Shown: positions 51,427-60,845 of the stretch, piece after piece
Numbering within the stretch: position 1 is the stretch's first letter
Layout of the letters: each line of letters begins with the position of its first letter
Source: Candidatus Scybalocola faecipullorum
GTDB lineage: Bacteria; Bacillota; Clostridia; Lachnospirales; Lachnospiraceae
Reading direction: 5' to 3'
Length of the DNA: 64,000 bases
NCBI GenBank assembly: GCA_018716485.1
Contig: DVJY01000071.1
Span: 1-64,000, forward strand
The notes under the pieces: generated by a model
What the model saw: only the letters and a program-made list of their open reading frames with translations
What the model was told of the DNA's origin: nothing
The model's database searches: none
Made by a program: the position numbers and the translations under genes

Positions 51427-52476
51427 TCACATTTTGTACCTTTCTTTCAGCTGTCTGAGTAATTCCAAAATAAGTACAAGGCCGACAGGACCAAGAATAA
51501 TGCCCCATAAACCAAAAAGATTCATACCAATAAAAGTCGCCGCCAGCATATAAAATTCATTGACGCCCATACTGTTTCCCATCAGCTTTGCTTCCAGCAC
51601 CTCCCTGAGTGCAGCGCACAGCGCATATACAACCGCTAAAATCAGTGCCGCCTTATAATTGCCTATAAATATGTCAATAATCGCCCATGGGATCAGTATT
51701 GTCCCGCTTCCGATAACCGGCAGTGCGTCTAAAAGCGCGATCACAATACCCGTCAGCACCGCGTATTCGCTGCCTGCCAGCTTCAGACCAATACTGCACA
51801 CAACAGCTACAAGTGTAATGATGATACACTGAGACCTGAAAAAACACCATGTCGCCTTACATAATTTAGCTGTAATTTCGGAAATTTCCCAAAAGAATTC
51901 GCTTTGTTTTAAATGCCGGTCGATATCTTCTTTATTTTTGATGAGCAGCGCGCCTGCCAGCAGCGCCACTGCAAATACGATGCCAAATGCCGCAATTCCC
52001 CGAATCACGGGAAATCCATGATCCTTTAAAATTTCAAACCAATGCTCCTGAATGACGGTAATCATCTGTCCGAGCCACTGCCCGAGATGATCCGATACGT
52101 TTTCAAAGCTTATTCCGGTAAAGTTACTGACGACCCTGCAGATACTGTAAAAAATATCTGCTGCCGCCGCACTGTACTGCTCGCGGTGGACAATCAGCTT
52201 CCTGATCTGCCCGAAAATATAGCTGCCGCCAGCATAAAAAACAGCAAGCGCCAACGCGCCGGTAATTGTCACCAGCAGCGTTCCCGCAATACCAACCGGC
52301 AGTTTAATTTTTCTTCGAACAAGGCAGGCTGCCGGATAAAGAAAGCGGCACAGGGCATACGCAAGCACAAACGGCAAAATAACAGGGAGCATATACTTAA
52401 AAATGATATACACTCCCAGAGTAACTGACGCTATTTTTAAAAGCTGCAGAAGTTTTTTCTTTCCGGATAAACCCAT
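51427..52476 (-). CDS. ytvI: YtvI/AI-2E family membrane protein
   Basis: 349 residues with about eight helices in the AI-2E transporter (PerM) arrangement: N-terminal hairpin, a long extracellular/amphipathic middle, and C-terminal helices with DALPVIGSGTILIPWAI and AKLMGNSMGVNEFYMLAA, typical of the sporulation protein YtvI. Transport substrate is unknown; in spore formers it is made during sporulation. The start at 52476 has GGAGG 8 bases upstream; the frame to 52545 adds a polar stretch with no homologous look. Confidence 0.82.
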   Translation of the reverse strand: MGLSGKKKLLQLLKIASVTLGVYIIFKYMLPVILPFVLAYALCRFLYPAACLVRRKIKLPVGIAGTLLVTITGALALAVFYAGGSYIFGQIRKLIVHREQYSAAAADIFYSICRVVSNFTGISFENVSDHLGQWLGQMITVIQEHWFEILKDHGFPVIRGIAAFGIVFAVALLAGALLIKNKEDIDRHLKQSEFFWEISEITAKLCKATWCFFRSQCIIITLVAVVCSIGLKLAGSEYAVLTGIVIALLDALPVIGSGTILIPWAIIDIFIGNYKAALILAVVYALCAALREVLEAKLMGNSMGVNEFYMLAATFIGMNLFGLWGIILGPVGLVLILELLRQLKERYKM

Positions 52477-52546
52477 CACATCTTCCTCCGTTTCTCGTAT
52501 ACTCAGCTCTATTATGTGATGATTTTTCCGAAAAAATTCCGTCATT

Positions 52547-53107
52547 CTACAGCTTTGAATATTTAAAAATATGATTAAATTCTTTTTGGGATTTTAATCC
52601 AAGCTTTTTTAAAATGTTCGTCTTTTGATTGGCGATCGTTTTCGGCGCAGACATCAGCGCTACGTTTCCGCCAAGCATACCATAAAAAACCGCTCTTTCC
52701 GCAGGGGACAATTCCGACATAATTAAACTCGTTACCAAATATTCCTGCGTTATATGTCCAAAAGCCAATGCCTTTACTGTCTGGATCACCAGATCCGGCT
52801 GGTCTTTAAATACATATCCGGAGACAAACAGCTTTCCGGATATTTTTACCATATCCGATATCTGGTCTTTTGCTGCAAGCATAAGAATCTTTGCATCAGT
52901 CCGCAGCCGTATTTCTTTAACCGCGCCGCAAAATTCCATATCCGCCAGTACGATATCCGGCTGTGCCTCCACACAGATATCCAAAATATCCTTTACTGTA
53001 CCTCCTGCACAATCCGCCGATATATCCGCACACACCCCTAAACATTTCCTTAATTTACGAATCATTTCAAAATCATTTGAAGCAATCATCATCTGTACTT
53101 TTCCCAC
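52547..53107 (-). CDS. Response regulator with LuxR-type DNA-binding domain
   Basis: About 186 residues from a GTG at 53107, which has AGGAG 8 bases upstream; the frame open to 53233 adds 42 residues that do not look like a receiver domain. The receiver part contains MMIASNDFEMIRKL, the phospho-acceptor region DIVLADMEF and the conserved lysine in GYVFKD. The C-terminus has a LuxR/NarL-type helix-turn-helix, LSPAERAVFYGMLGGN to ILKKLGLKSQKEF, with unusual residues before the recognition helix. No histidine kinase is adjacent. It is divergent from the kinase module. Confidence 0.78.
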   Translation of the reverse strand: MGKVQMMIASNDFEMIRKLRKCLGVCADISADCAGGTVKDILDICVEAQPDIVLADMEFCGAVKEIRLRTDAKILMLAAKDQISDMVKISGKLFVSGYVFKDQPDLVIQTVKALAFGHITQEYLVTSLIMSELSPAERAVFYGMLGGNVALMSAPKTIANQKTNILKKLGLKSQKEFNHIFKYSKL

Positions 53108-53330
53108 AGTATCTTCTCCTGTTTTCACGGAATTTAATGTCCTTATCATATCAAACTGAAAAAATAACTGCGGCAACTTTTTTCCATATTTTCCTAATGC
53201 CAAACTATCTGCTTTCGTGTAAAATAAAAGCAAATACGGAAAAAAGTTTTCGCCGGATTCCCATATGCTTATTATAATTGACTATAAAAGCCCTTGACTG
53301 CGGCAATTTATCATTTAAGGAGGCGAGCAA

Positions 53331-54461
53331 ATGGCACCGGAAATATTTTCAGATATGGATCGGCTCATTGATTTTTTAAATGGAAAGGCGAAAATCTGGT
53401 CTTTTGGCAAACTGCTTTCAGAAATTTACAAAGGCAGTATACCAATCCACACAAAACTGACTGACCAGCTGACTGTCTACACCCTTGGCAGCCGTACAGA
53501 CGCCGGTTTTGAAGATATCCGTCCTCAGACTGCGAGAAAAGTGCGGAATTGGTTATCCGGAGCAAATCAGCCGGCCAGTCGGGAAGAGTTATTTAAAATC
53601 TGTTTTGCTCTGGAACTTAACAGCTATGAGGCCGAAATTATTTTAAGTTCCGGTGCTGAAAGCGGCATTCATTACCGTAACCCGAAAGAACTTGTATATG
53701 CGTTCTGTCTTAAAAAGGGCATGGACTTTCTTTCTGCACAGCATCTCATTCTTAAGCTGGGTATATCCGATCTGCCGTCCGGCTGTCTTGACTATCAGCA
53801 GCAAATACGTCAAACAAGCAAAACCGATAACAATATGTACCTGACCACATCTATACGCGATGAATTTAAACAGCTTTCCACCGTGGAAGAACTTCAGAAC
53901 TTTCTTGAACAGCATAAAGAGCATCTGGGACTGCATCATAATACAGCCTATCGAAAATTCTGTCTGATGCTCCGGTATCTTGCAGACGGCATCAGCAGCG
54001 ACTATCCTGACGCCCCTGAAGAAAAACAATACAGCCTTGAAAGAGTCACCGAAGAATATTTGCGAATGGGTATTCCTTATCAAAAGCAGAACCGCACATA
54101 TACGAAACTTCAGAAACAAATTAAAAAACACTGGCCTTCGCCCAAAATAATTCAGGAAATGTATTCCCGAAAAAGAGATGTCAGCCGCAAAGCGCTGCTG
54201 CTTTTATATCTTGCCACAGAAGGGATGGGGGCTGACATTGCCGATCGCACATATATCGAAGAACATTACCGCAGAATCAATTTAATGATGGTCTCCTGCG
54301 GCATGGCACAGCTGAATCTTCACAATCCTTTTGATTATTTGATTGTCCAGTGCCTGTACCGTGAAAATGATGATGATTTTATGAGCTGGCGTATGGAACG
54401 TTTCCTATCACGCCTATTTCAGAATGAAACAGGCGCAGCCTATGTTCATGTAGATGTATAA
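53331..54461 (+). CDS. Unrecognised 376-aa protein paired with a membrane kinase
   Basis: Soluble, mostly alpha-helical, without signal peptide or membrane helix. I do not recognise a named family. Residues ~60-110 (QTARKVRNWLSGANQPASRE, then ELFKICFALELNSYEAEIIL) resemble a Cro/C1-type helix-turn-helix followed by a short helix bundle, with GIHYRNPKELVYAFCLKKG beyond; the rest is helical with many Leu, Tyr and Lys. An AAGGAGG ribosome site precedes the ATG by 8 bases. It is 14 bases before the kinase gene on the same strand, so the two are co-transcribed; it may be the kinase's substrate or a DNA-binding output. Confidence 0.75.
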   Translation: MAPEIFSDMDRLIDFLNGKAKIWSFGKLLSEIYKGSIPIHTKLTDQLTVYTLGSRTDAGFEDIRPQTARKVRNWLSGANQPASREELFKICFALELNSYEAEIILSSGAESGIHYRNPKELVYAFCLKKGMDFLSAQHLILKLGISDLPSGCLDYQQQIRQTSKTDNNMYLTTSIRDEFKQLSTVEELQNFLEQHKEHLGLHHNTAYRKFCLMLRYLADGISSDYPDAPEEKQYSLERVTEEYLRMGIPYQKQNRTYTKLQKQIKKHWPSPKIIQEMYSRKRDVSRKALLLLYLATEGMGADIADRTYIEEHYRRINLMMVSCGMAQLNLHNPFDYLIVQCLYRENDDDFMSWRMERFLSRLFQNETGAAYVHVDV

Positions 54462-54475
54462 GTCATGGAGGAATT

Positions 54476-56398
54476 ATGGAAAAAAGAACCCTTTTGCCGG
54501 AAGGTTATATTTTAAACGGCGGCAGCCGTACATACATTATTGAGAAATATGTGAGCGCCGGATCTAATTCTATTGTATATCAGGCCTATTACAAAGATAC
54601 ACTGATGCCCGATCACCGCCATACAATTCTTTTAAAAGAACTGTACCCTCTGGATGACCTCGGACGCATATACCGCGACAGCCATTGGTCGCTGATTGTC
54701 CCAAAAGAGGCAGAAAATTTCTTTGAATATCATAAAAGCAGTTATCTTCTGGGCAATCAGGCGCATTTGACCCTTGCTGCCCACGGCGGTGAACGGATTG
54801 CGCAAAACCTTGACTCTTTTGAGGCCAACAATACAATATATACTGTGCTTACTTCAAAAAAAGGCCAGGTGCTTTCGGAAGCGCTTGCCGGCGGCAGGCT
54901 TTTTCCGACACTGACCGATACGATCCATATGATTTTGAATATTTTAAAAGCGCTTCAGGTCTTTCACGGACACGGGCTGCTCCATTTAGATATCAGCCCG
55001 GACAACATTTTTCTTTTGGACAATGAAGACGGCGCTTTTCCCACGGAAGTCCTTTTACTTGATTTCAACAGTGTCTATAATATGAATGACAAAGACGCTG
55101 TGACCCATCAATACTATTGGGGCAAAGAAGGCTATATGGCGCCCGAAATCATTCTCCACAAAAAGGAAGAAGTCGGCCCGTGGACAGACCTATATTCGGT
55201 CACGGTCGTCTGGTATGAAATCCTTGCGGATCATCGCATGGAAGCAGACCGGGAACTGATGGATTTTTCAGCATTGATTTCACCATATTCCCGACTTCTC
55301 CTTCACGAAAAAGAACAGTCTGCCCTTTTTTTAAACACAATTTTAAAAAAAGGACTTGAGGTGCTGCCTGAAAACCGCTATCAAAATGTTGACATCATGC
55401 TTAAGGATGTACTTAAGCTTTTGGACATCGTTTCCGGCCGTATTCGGGAGCCGATGGCTGCCGTCAGCACAGCGCCTTCTCAAGTTAAAAGACGGACAGC
55501 CAGACGGCATCCCATACGTCTGGCCGCCGCATCTGCGGCACTATTGCTGGCAGGCGGCGCTGCCGGAGCTATGCTGATGTCACAGGTTATTTCACCTAAC
55601 CTTCAGGTATTTCAGCAGCCGGAATCTGATACTCCCCTTGACCTGAGCCAGATTCCTCTGGAAATTGACGACACCCTTATTTTGACTGAAAAAAATAACC
55701 GCCAGCCTCTCAGGGAAAATCAATATGTTATGCGCATGCAGGTTCAAAGTTCCATGTCCGTACGGGCAACGCTGAAAGATTACACCCACCCGCGGGACAC
55801 GTCCGATGTTTTTCAAAGCTACGGCATTTTCTGTATTTATAACAGCAATGAAGATAAACGCGGATGGCAGTTTGCCGATCTGACCTACGACTTTTTCTAT
55901 ACGCCGGACAATGCATTGCATATGGAACTGCCTTTTCAGGATACCAATGATTTCAGCCTGGATTATATCGGCGTTATTTTCGCCAATTACAATTATACAG
56001 AAACTTCTGTGCTACTGGACATCAGCGACTGCACGCTCATCGACGGTAAGGGTGAGGAACATGAAATTACCGAACTTGAAGGCAGCCATATTTTGTTTTT
56101 CGATGAAGAAAACTGGCAGTGGAATCTGATGACAACCCAAAACCAAGATTATGTGGATGATTTTAAAGATATTTACGGCGGTCGTCTTGTTGTTGACGCC
56201 CAAGTCTGCTACCTTGATCCGGTGCTTGATATTACATTTGAAAGCGATAATCCGGAAATCGCATCCATCGATGAACAGGGACGCATTTTTGCCAATCGTC
56301 AGGGACAGGCAAAGATTACTGTGACAGTCACAGACAAGACAACACAGGAAACAAGACGCTCCCAAATGATTGTTAATGTCATTTCAAAATTAGGGTGA
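54476..56398 (+). CDS. Membrane Ser/Thr protein kinase with extracellular Big2-like domain
   Basis: 640 residues. N-terminal Hanks-type kinase (~15-315): nucleotide loop SAGSNSIVYQAYY, catalytic lysine K54 in ILLKELYP, catalytic loop HLDISPDNIFL with D172, DFG variant LLLDFNSVYN with D196, and GYMAPEI. These key residues suggest an active enzyme. A basic stretch and one membrane helix (~349-370) follow. The ~270 external residues end in an Ig-like Big2 repeat (~573-638, ITFESDNPEIASIDEQGRIF, AKITVTVTD). Unlike PrkC-type kinases it has no PASTA repeats. The ligand is unknown; the likely output is the protein encoded 14 bases upstream. Confidence 0.88.
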   Translation: MEKRTLLPEGYILNGGSRTYIIEKYVSAGSNSIVYQAYYKDTLMPDHRHTILLKELYPLDDLGRIYRDSHWSLIVPKEAENFFEYHKSSYLLGNQAHLTLAAHGGERIAQNLDSFEANNTIYTVLTSKKGQVLSEALAGGRLFPTLTDTIHMILNILKALQVFHGHGLLHLDISPDNIFLLDNEDGAFPTEVLLLDFNSVYNMNDKDAVTHQYYWGKEGYMAPEIILHKKEEVGPWTDLYSVTVVWYEILADHRMEADRELMDFSALISPYSRLLLHEKEQSALFLNTILKKGLEVLPENRYQNVDIMLKDVLKLLDIVSGRIREPMAAVSTAPSQVKRRTARRHPIRLAAASAALLLAGGAAGAMLMSQVISPNLQVFQQPESDTPLDLSQIPLEIDDTLILTEKNNRQPLRENQYVMRMQVQSSMSVRATLKDYTHPRDTSDVFQSYGIFCIYNSNEDKRGWQFADLTYDFFYTPDNALHMELPFQDTNDFSLDYIGVIFANYNYTETSVLLDISDCTLIDGKGEEHEITELEGSHILFFDEENWQWNLMTTQNQDYVDDFKDIYGGRLVVDAQVCYLDPVLDITFESDNPEIASIDEQGRIFANRQGQAKITVTVTDKTTQETRRSQMIVNVISKLG

Positions 56399-56420
56399 TT
56401 TCAAAAATCACCCTGATTTT
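56391..56420 (+). terminator. Terminator of the kinase module
   Basis: AGGGTGATTT pairs with AAATCACCCT across a 3-base loop (56392-56414), followed by GATTTTC. The stop codon of the kinase gene is in the stem. It may also stop transcripts from the facing FAD dehydrogenase gene. Confidence 0.75.
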
Positions 56421-56440
56421 CTGTCTGCTGCATATCGTTT

Positions 56441-57817
56441 TTATGATTCAATACTCTCTGCAATCTTTCTTGCCACATACACGCCGCTGGCTGAAGCATG
56501 GGACAGAGAATGGGTCACACCGCTGCCGTCGCCGATGACATATAGGCCCTTATGAATTGTTTCAAGATTGTCGTCAACCTGAACTTCCATATTATAGAAT
56601 TTTACTTCAACGCCATAAAGGAGCGTATCGTCGTTGGCCGTGCCCGGCGCAATTTTATCCAGCGCGTAAATCATTTCAATAATGCCATCCAAAATTCGTT
56701 TCGGCAGAACAAGACTTAAATCACCCGGCGTCGCCTCAAGTGTCGGTCTGACATAACCTTCCTCGATTCTTTTGATTGTACTTCTTCTGCCGCGGATCAG
56801 ATCACCGAACTTCTGGATCATCACGCCGCCGCCGAGCATATTGGACAGACGGGCAATGCTTTCGCCGTATCCGTTGCTGTCTTTAAACGGTTCTGAAAAA
56901 TGTTTGGATACTAAAAGCGCAAAGTTTGTATTTTCCGTCTGCTTATCCGCGCCTTCATAACTGTGGCCGTTGACCGTAACAATCCCCTTTGTATTTTCCG
57001 TCACAACAAAACCATGGGGATTCATACAAAATGTGCGCACATTGTCCTCAAATTTTTGGGTTCTGTAAACGATTTTGCTCTCATACAATTCATCGGTCAG
57101 ATGGGAGAAAATTTCTGCCGGAAGCTCCACACGCACGCCCAGATCGACCCGGTTGGAACTTGTCGGAATTTGAAGCTGACTGCATACATGTTCCATCCAC
57201 TTGCTTCCGCTGCGTCCCGCTGAAATAATACACCGTGTACATGTATCTTCCTGATCTTTTCCACAAACCTTGTAGCCGTTTTCAAGTTTTTCCACATTTT
57301 CCACTTCGTAATGGAATCTGAATTCCACTTTATCTTTTAATTCATCATAAATATTTTTTAATACGATATAGTTAATGTCTGTTCCCAAGTGGCGAACACT
57401 GGCATCCAAAAGATTCAGCCGGTTCTGCATACATATCTTTTTAAACTTGGTACCTGCTGTGGAATACATTTTGACATCCGACGCACCGTGGCTCATATTA
57501 ATTTCATCTACATACCACATCAGATCAAGCGCTTCTTTTTTTCCGATATGTTCATAAAGGCTGCCGCCGAAATCATTGGTGATATTGTATTTTCCGTCGG
57601 AAAATGCTCCCGCGCCGCCAAAGCCGCTCATGATAGCGCATGTTTTACAGTTAATACAGTGCTTTACTTTCACACCGTCAATCGGGCATTTACGTTTTTC
57701 CAGTTCTGCCCCCGCCTCAAATACGGCAATTTTAAGTTTCGGACATTTTTTTGTAAGCTCATAGGCCGAAAAAATACCTCCGGGTCCCGAGCCGATAATA
57801 ATCACATCATATTTCAT
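56441..57817 (-). CDS. FAD-dependent dehydrogenase (COG2509 type)
   Basis: 458 residues. FAD motif IIIGSGPGGIFSAYEL at the N-terminus, then a cysteine cluster CPIDGVKVKHCINCKTCAI (ferredoxin-like spacing, perhaps not a full cluster), GFGGAGAFSDGKYN, and a C-terminal FAD motif LYVIGDGSGVTHSLSHASAS. It belongs to the large uncharacterised oxidoreductase group found in Clostridia; the substrate is unknown. It overlaps rarA by 11 bases, implying co-transcription but no clear functional link. Confidence 0.85.
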   Translation of the reverse strand: MKYDVIIIGSGPGGIFSAYELTKKCPKLKIAVFEAGAELEKRKCPIDGVKVKHCINCKTCAIMSGFGGAGAFSDGKYNITNDFGGSLYEHIGKKEALDLMWYVDEINMSHGASDVKMYSTAGTKFKKICMQNRLNLLDASVRHLGTDINYIVLKNIYDELKDKVEFRFHYEVENVEKLENGYKVCGKDQEDTCTRCIISAGRSGSKWMEHVCSQLQIPTSSNRVDLGVRVELPAEIFSHLTDELYESKIVYRTQKFEDNVRTFCMNPHGFVVTENTKGIVTVNGHSYEGADKQTENTNFALLVSKHFSEPFKDSNGYGESIARLSNMLGGGVMIQKFGDLIRGRRSTIKRIEEGYVRPTLEATPGDLSLVLPKRILDGIIEMIYALDKIAPGTANDDTLLYGVEVKFYNMEVQVDDNLETIHKGLYVIGDGSGVTHSLSHASASGVYVARKIAESIES

Positions 57818-59153
57818 CCTCTTCTTCCTCCTTCATCATTTCTCTGCGTTTCCATGCTTTAATTTTTTCAAGCCGCTCCCATGTTTTCATTTCATCGCCC
57901 TGCTGTGTCGGATAATAATAAACACGGTCTTTAAGAGAATCCGGCATACACTGCATATGAGTCAGTTTTTCCTCTGTATCATGGGCATATTCATAGCCTT
58001 TGCCGTAGTCCAATGCTTTCATCAATTTTGTCGGCGCATTGCGCAGCACAAGAGGCACAGGCTCTGCTTTGAGTGTTTTCACATCCTTTTTTGCAGCCTC
58101 ACACGCCTTATATAAGGCATTGGATTTTGGCGCCGTTGAAAGATAGACGACCGCATGAGTCAAATGGACATCACACTCGGGCATGCCAAGGAAATGACAT
58201 GCCTGATATACTGATACCGCCAACGGCAGCGCATGGCTGTCTGCCATCCCGATATCTTCACTGGCAAACCGAATGAGCCGCCTTGCAATATACAACGGAT
58301 TTTCGCCGCCGTCAAGCATCCGGCACAGCCAGTATACCGCCGCGTCCGGATCACTGTTACGCATTGATTTGTGCAGCGCAGAAATCAGATTGTAATGTTC
58401 CTCTCCTGTTTTATCATAAAGCAGTGATCTTTTGCTGATGCACTGAGCCAGTCCTTCATCAGTCACCCGAATACCGTCAGCACTGATTTCTCCGTTAAAT
58501 ACAACCATTTCCAACGTGTTTAACGCGGTTCTCGCATCACCGTTGGCAAACCCTGCCACTGCCCGAATCTGCTGATCTGTCATAGCAACATGCTGCTCCT
58601 TAAAACCTTTCGGGCTTGAAAGCGCCCTGCGGAGCAATGTTTCTATCTCCTTTTCTTCCAGCGGTTTTAAAACAAAAACTTTACATCTTGATAAAAGGGC
58701 GGAATTGACTTCAAATGACGGATTTTCCGTCGTTGCCCCGATGAGTATAATACTTCCTTTTTCCACGAATGGCAGAAAGGCATCCTGCTGTGCCTTATTA
58801 AACCGATGAATCTCGTCTATAAATAAGACTGTTTTCTGTCCCATCCTCCGGCTGTACTCAGCCTGCTGCATAACTTCCTTAATTTCTTTGATCCCGCTTG
58901 TCACTGCACTGAAATTAATAAATTGAGCGCTTGTACATCGGGCAATAATCTGTGCAAGCGTCGTCTTTCCAACACCCGGAGGTCCCCAGAAGATCATCGA
59001 CGATATCTGATCTTTTTCTATAAGCTGCCTCAATATTTTTCCTTTGCCCAGCAAATGCTCCTGTCCTACAAATTCATCCAATGTTTCCGGGCGAAGCCTT
59101 GCCGCAAGGGGCGCCGTCCTGTCTCTGTCGTCGAATAATGATAACTGCTCCAT
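57807..59153 (-). CDS. rarA: Replication-associated recombination protein RarA (MgsA)
   Basis: 448-residue AAA+ ATPase related to clamp loaders that acts at stalled forks. N-terminal PLAARLRPETLDEFVGQEHL, Walker A FWGPPGVGKTTLAQII, Walker B LFIDEIHRFNKAQQD, sensor 1 GATTENPSFEVNSALLSRC, then the tetramerisation domain with AVYWLCRMLDGGENPLYIAR. The start at 59153 has GGGGG 6 bases upstream and gives the usual family length (447 in E. coli); a longer frame to 59291 is rejected. Confidence 0.94.
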   Translation of the reverse strand: MEQLSLFDDRDRTAPLAARLRPETLDEFVGQEHLLGKGKILRQLIEKDQISSMIFWGPPGVGKTTLAQIIARCTSAQFINFSAVTSGIKEIKEVMQQAEYSRRMGQKTVLFIDEIHRFNKAQQDAFLPFVEKGSIILIGATTENPSFEVNSALLSRCKVFVLKPLEEKEIETLLRRALSSPKGFKEQHVAMTDQQIRAVAGFANGDARTALNTLEMVVFNGEISADGIRVTDEGLAQCISKRSLLYDKTGEEHYNLISALHKSMRNSDPDAAVYWLCRMLDGGENPLYIARRLIRFASEDIGMADSHALPLAVSVYQACHFLGMPECDVHLTHAVVYLSTAPKSNALYKACEAAKKDVKTLKAEPVPLVLRNAPTKLMKALDYGKGYEYAHDTEEKLTHMQCMPDSLKDRVYYYPTQQGDEMKTWERLEKIKAWKRREMMKEEEEDEI

Positions 59154-59389
59154 ATATATCCCCCATTTCTGTCCACTGCCATAAAATACCGGCACACAAA
59201 CTGAGTTCTGTCTATGTACCGGTTCATAATGATTTTTACCCTTCTCTTTTACATTCGTTTTCATACTCCTCTTGATTACGATACCATTCAAAAATGTACG
59301 AAAATCTATATTGGCAAATCTCCTGTAATTATTTTGTCTTATCTACTTTAAATATCATACCATAAGATTATATTTTCTTCAATAAAATC

Positions 59390-59416
59390 AATAGACCGGC
59401 TATATAGCCGGCCTAT
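59390..59416 (-). terminator. Terminator of the amidohydrolase gene
   Basis: AGGCCGGCTA pairs with TAGCCGGTCT (a near-continuous palindrome), followed by ATTGATTTTATT. The T tract is weak, so efficiency is uncertain. The rest of 59292-59433 shows nothing definite. Confidence 0.6.
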
Positions 59417-59433
59417 GCCATTTTTAATTCATA

Positions 59434-60819
59434 TTAATACCAAACGCTTTTAAATTCATCTCTGAGCACTTTTGTGCACACTTCCTCGCCTTCTCTGGCA
59501 AGCTTTTCTTCGTCTACACCTGTGAGATGTCCGTCTTTATATACAACTTTTCCGTTAACCATTGTCATCCATACCGGCCCTGTCACACCGACTCTTGCGA
59601 GAAGATTTTTAGGATCATGCAGCGCTCCGGCCAGTTCAAGGCAATCTGTATCAATCATGAACAAATCGGCGCCTTTTTCCGGCTCCAAAGAGCCCAGATC
59701 ATGGCGGCCAAGCATTTTAGCGCCGTTGACCGTAGCCACTTTAAGCATATCATAAGCAGATGCACATCCGCCTCTGGCTTTTGTATGATAGGCCTGCATG
59801 AGATAAGCCATTCTCAAAGCATCCAATTCATTAGAGCTGTCGTTTGTTGCTGAACCGTCACAGCCAAGGCTGACTAATACGCCCTGCTCCATGAGCCATT
59901 TGATATCCAAAATAGGGAAGCCGCCAAGAACCGCAGGGGCCGGACAGTGTGAAATACCGGTGCCGGTCTTTGCAAGCACTTTATATTCATCCGGCGTCAA
60001 TTCCCAAGCATGAGCTACAAAAACATCCTCGCCGAGGAAACCGATCTGCTGACACCATTCAACAGATCTTACGCCGTAACGTTCTTTAATACCTTCGCTT
60101 TCGCCTTCACCCAGATGTGTATGCAGACGTACACCTTTATCTCTTGCCAGTTTCAGAGATTCCACAAAAGTGTCTTTATAACAGTTGATCGGCTGGCACG
60201 GCGCAATAACAATCTGCTGCATCGCATACGGATTCGGATCATGATACTGATCGATCAGCCGCTCACAGTCTTTGATAAATTCATCTGTAGATTCGACCAT
60301 CGGCGCCGGAATTGAACTTCCGTTTTCCCGCTCCAGTGTGTTGCCGCCGCGGCCTGCTGTGTAACGGATACCAAGCTGCGCCGCCGCTTCCATCTGGCGG
60401 TCAACCGGGCGTTTGCCGGTCGATGTCGTATAACAATATTGATGATCAAATGCCGTTGTACATCCATGCTTCAGCAGATCTGCCATTGCTGTTAAAGATG
60501 AATAATAAATGACGTTGTCATCAATCTTCTGGAATATTCTGTAAATTTTATCAATCCAGTCCATGACCAGCATATTCGGATAATCAATGGCTGTCAGGTT
60601 GCGGACAAATGTCTGGAAGAAATGATGATGGGTATTTACAAGTCCCGGATAAACAAATTTTCCTTCAGCATGAATAATCTCCGCATCGTCTGCTTCAATA
60701 TTTTTTCCGATTGCCGCGATTTTCGGCCCGTCAATCAGCATATCGCAGTCATAAAACACCTGATCTTTTACATCGCATGTAACGATCGCTTTTGCATTTT
60801 TAATTAAAACTTTACCCAT
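59434..60819 (-). CDS. Amidohydrolase, 8-oxoguanine/guanine-type deaminase candidate
   Basis: 461 residues, metal-dependent TIM-barrel hydrolase of the AtzB/SsnA/8-oxoguanine deaminase group. Metal ligands: VNTHHHFFQTFVRN, RLHTHLGEGESEGI, VFVAHAWEL and LGCDGSATNDSS. HHHFFQT and CPAPAVLGGFPILDIKWLM resemble 8-oxoguanine deaminases, but SsnA-type or methylthioadenosine-deaminase-like activity cannot be excluded. It follows the nucleoside-type ABC transporter genes, 26 bases after the last permease, which supports an imported purine as substrate. Confidence 0.8.
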   Translation of the reverse strand: MGKVLIKNAKAIVTCDVKDQVFYDCDMLIDGPKIAAIGKNIEADDAEIIHAEGKFVYPGLVNTHHHFFQTFVRNLTAIDYPNMLVMDWIDKIYRIFQKIDDNVIYYSSLTAMADLLKHGCTTAFDHQYCYTTSTGKRPVDRQMEAAAQLGIRYTAGRGGNTLERENGSSIPAPMVESTDEFIKDCERLIDQYHDPNPYAMQQIVIAPCQPINCYKDTFVESLKLARDKGVRLHTHLGEGESEGIKERYGVRSVEWCQQIGFLGEDVFVAHAWELTPDEYKVLAKTGTGISHCPAPAVLGGFPILDIKWLMEQGVLVSLGCDGSATNDSSNELDALRMAYLMQAYHTKARGGCASAYDMLKVATVNGAKMLGRHDLGSLEPEKGADLFMIDTDCLELAGALHDPKNLLARVGVTGPVWMTMVNGKVVYKDGHLTGVDEEKLAREGEEVCTKVLRDEFKSVWY

Positions 60820-60845
60820 TTCAGGTATCCCCTCTTTCCTGAATA

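Noticed and set aside
52477-53233. Longer N-termini suggested by upstream in-frame starts (YtvI to 52545, response regulator to 53233)
   Set aside because: Internal starts have well-spaced ribosome sites and the extensions do not resemble the families. The same reasoning was applied to tarI, rarA, mreB, modB and the first sugar transferase.
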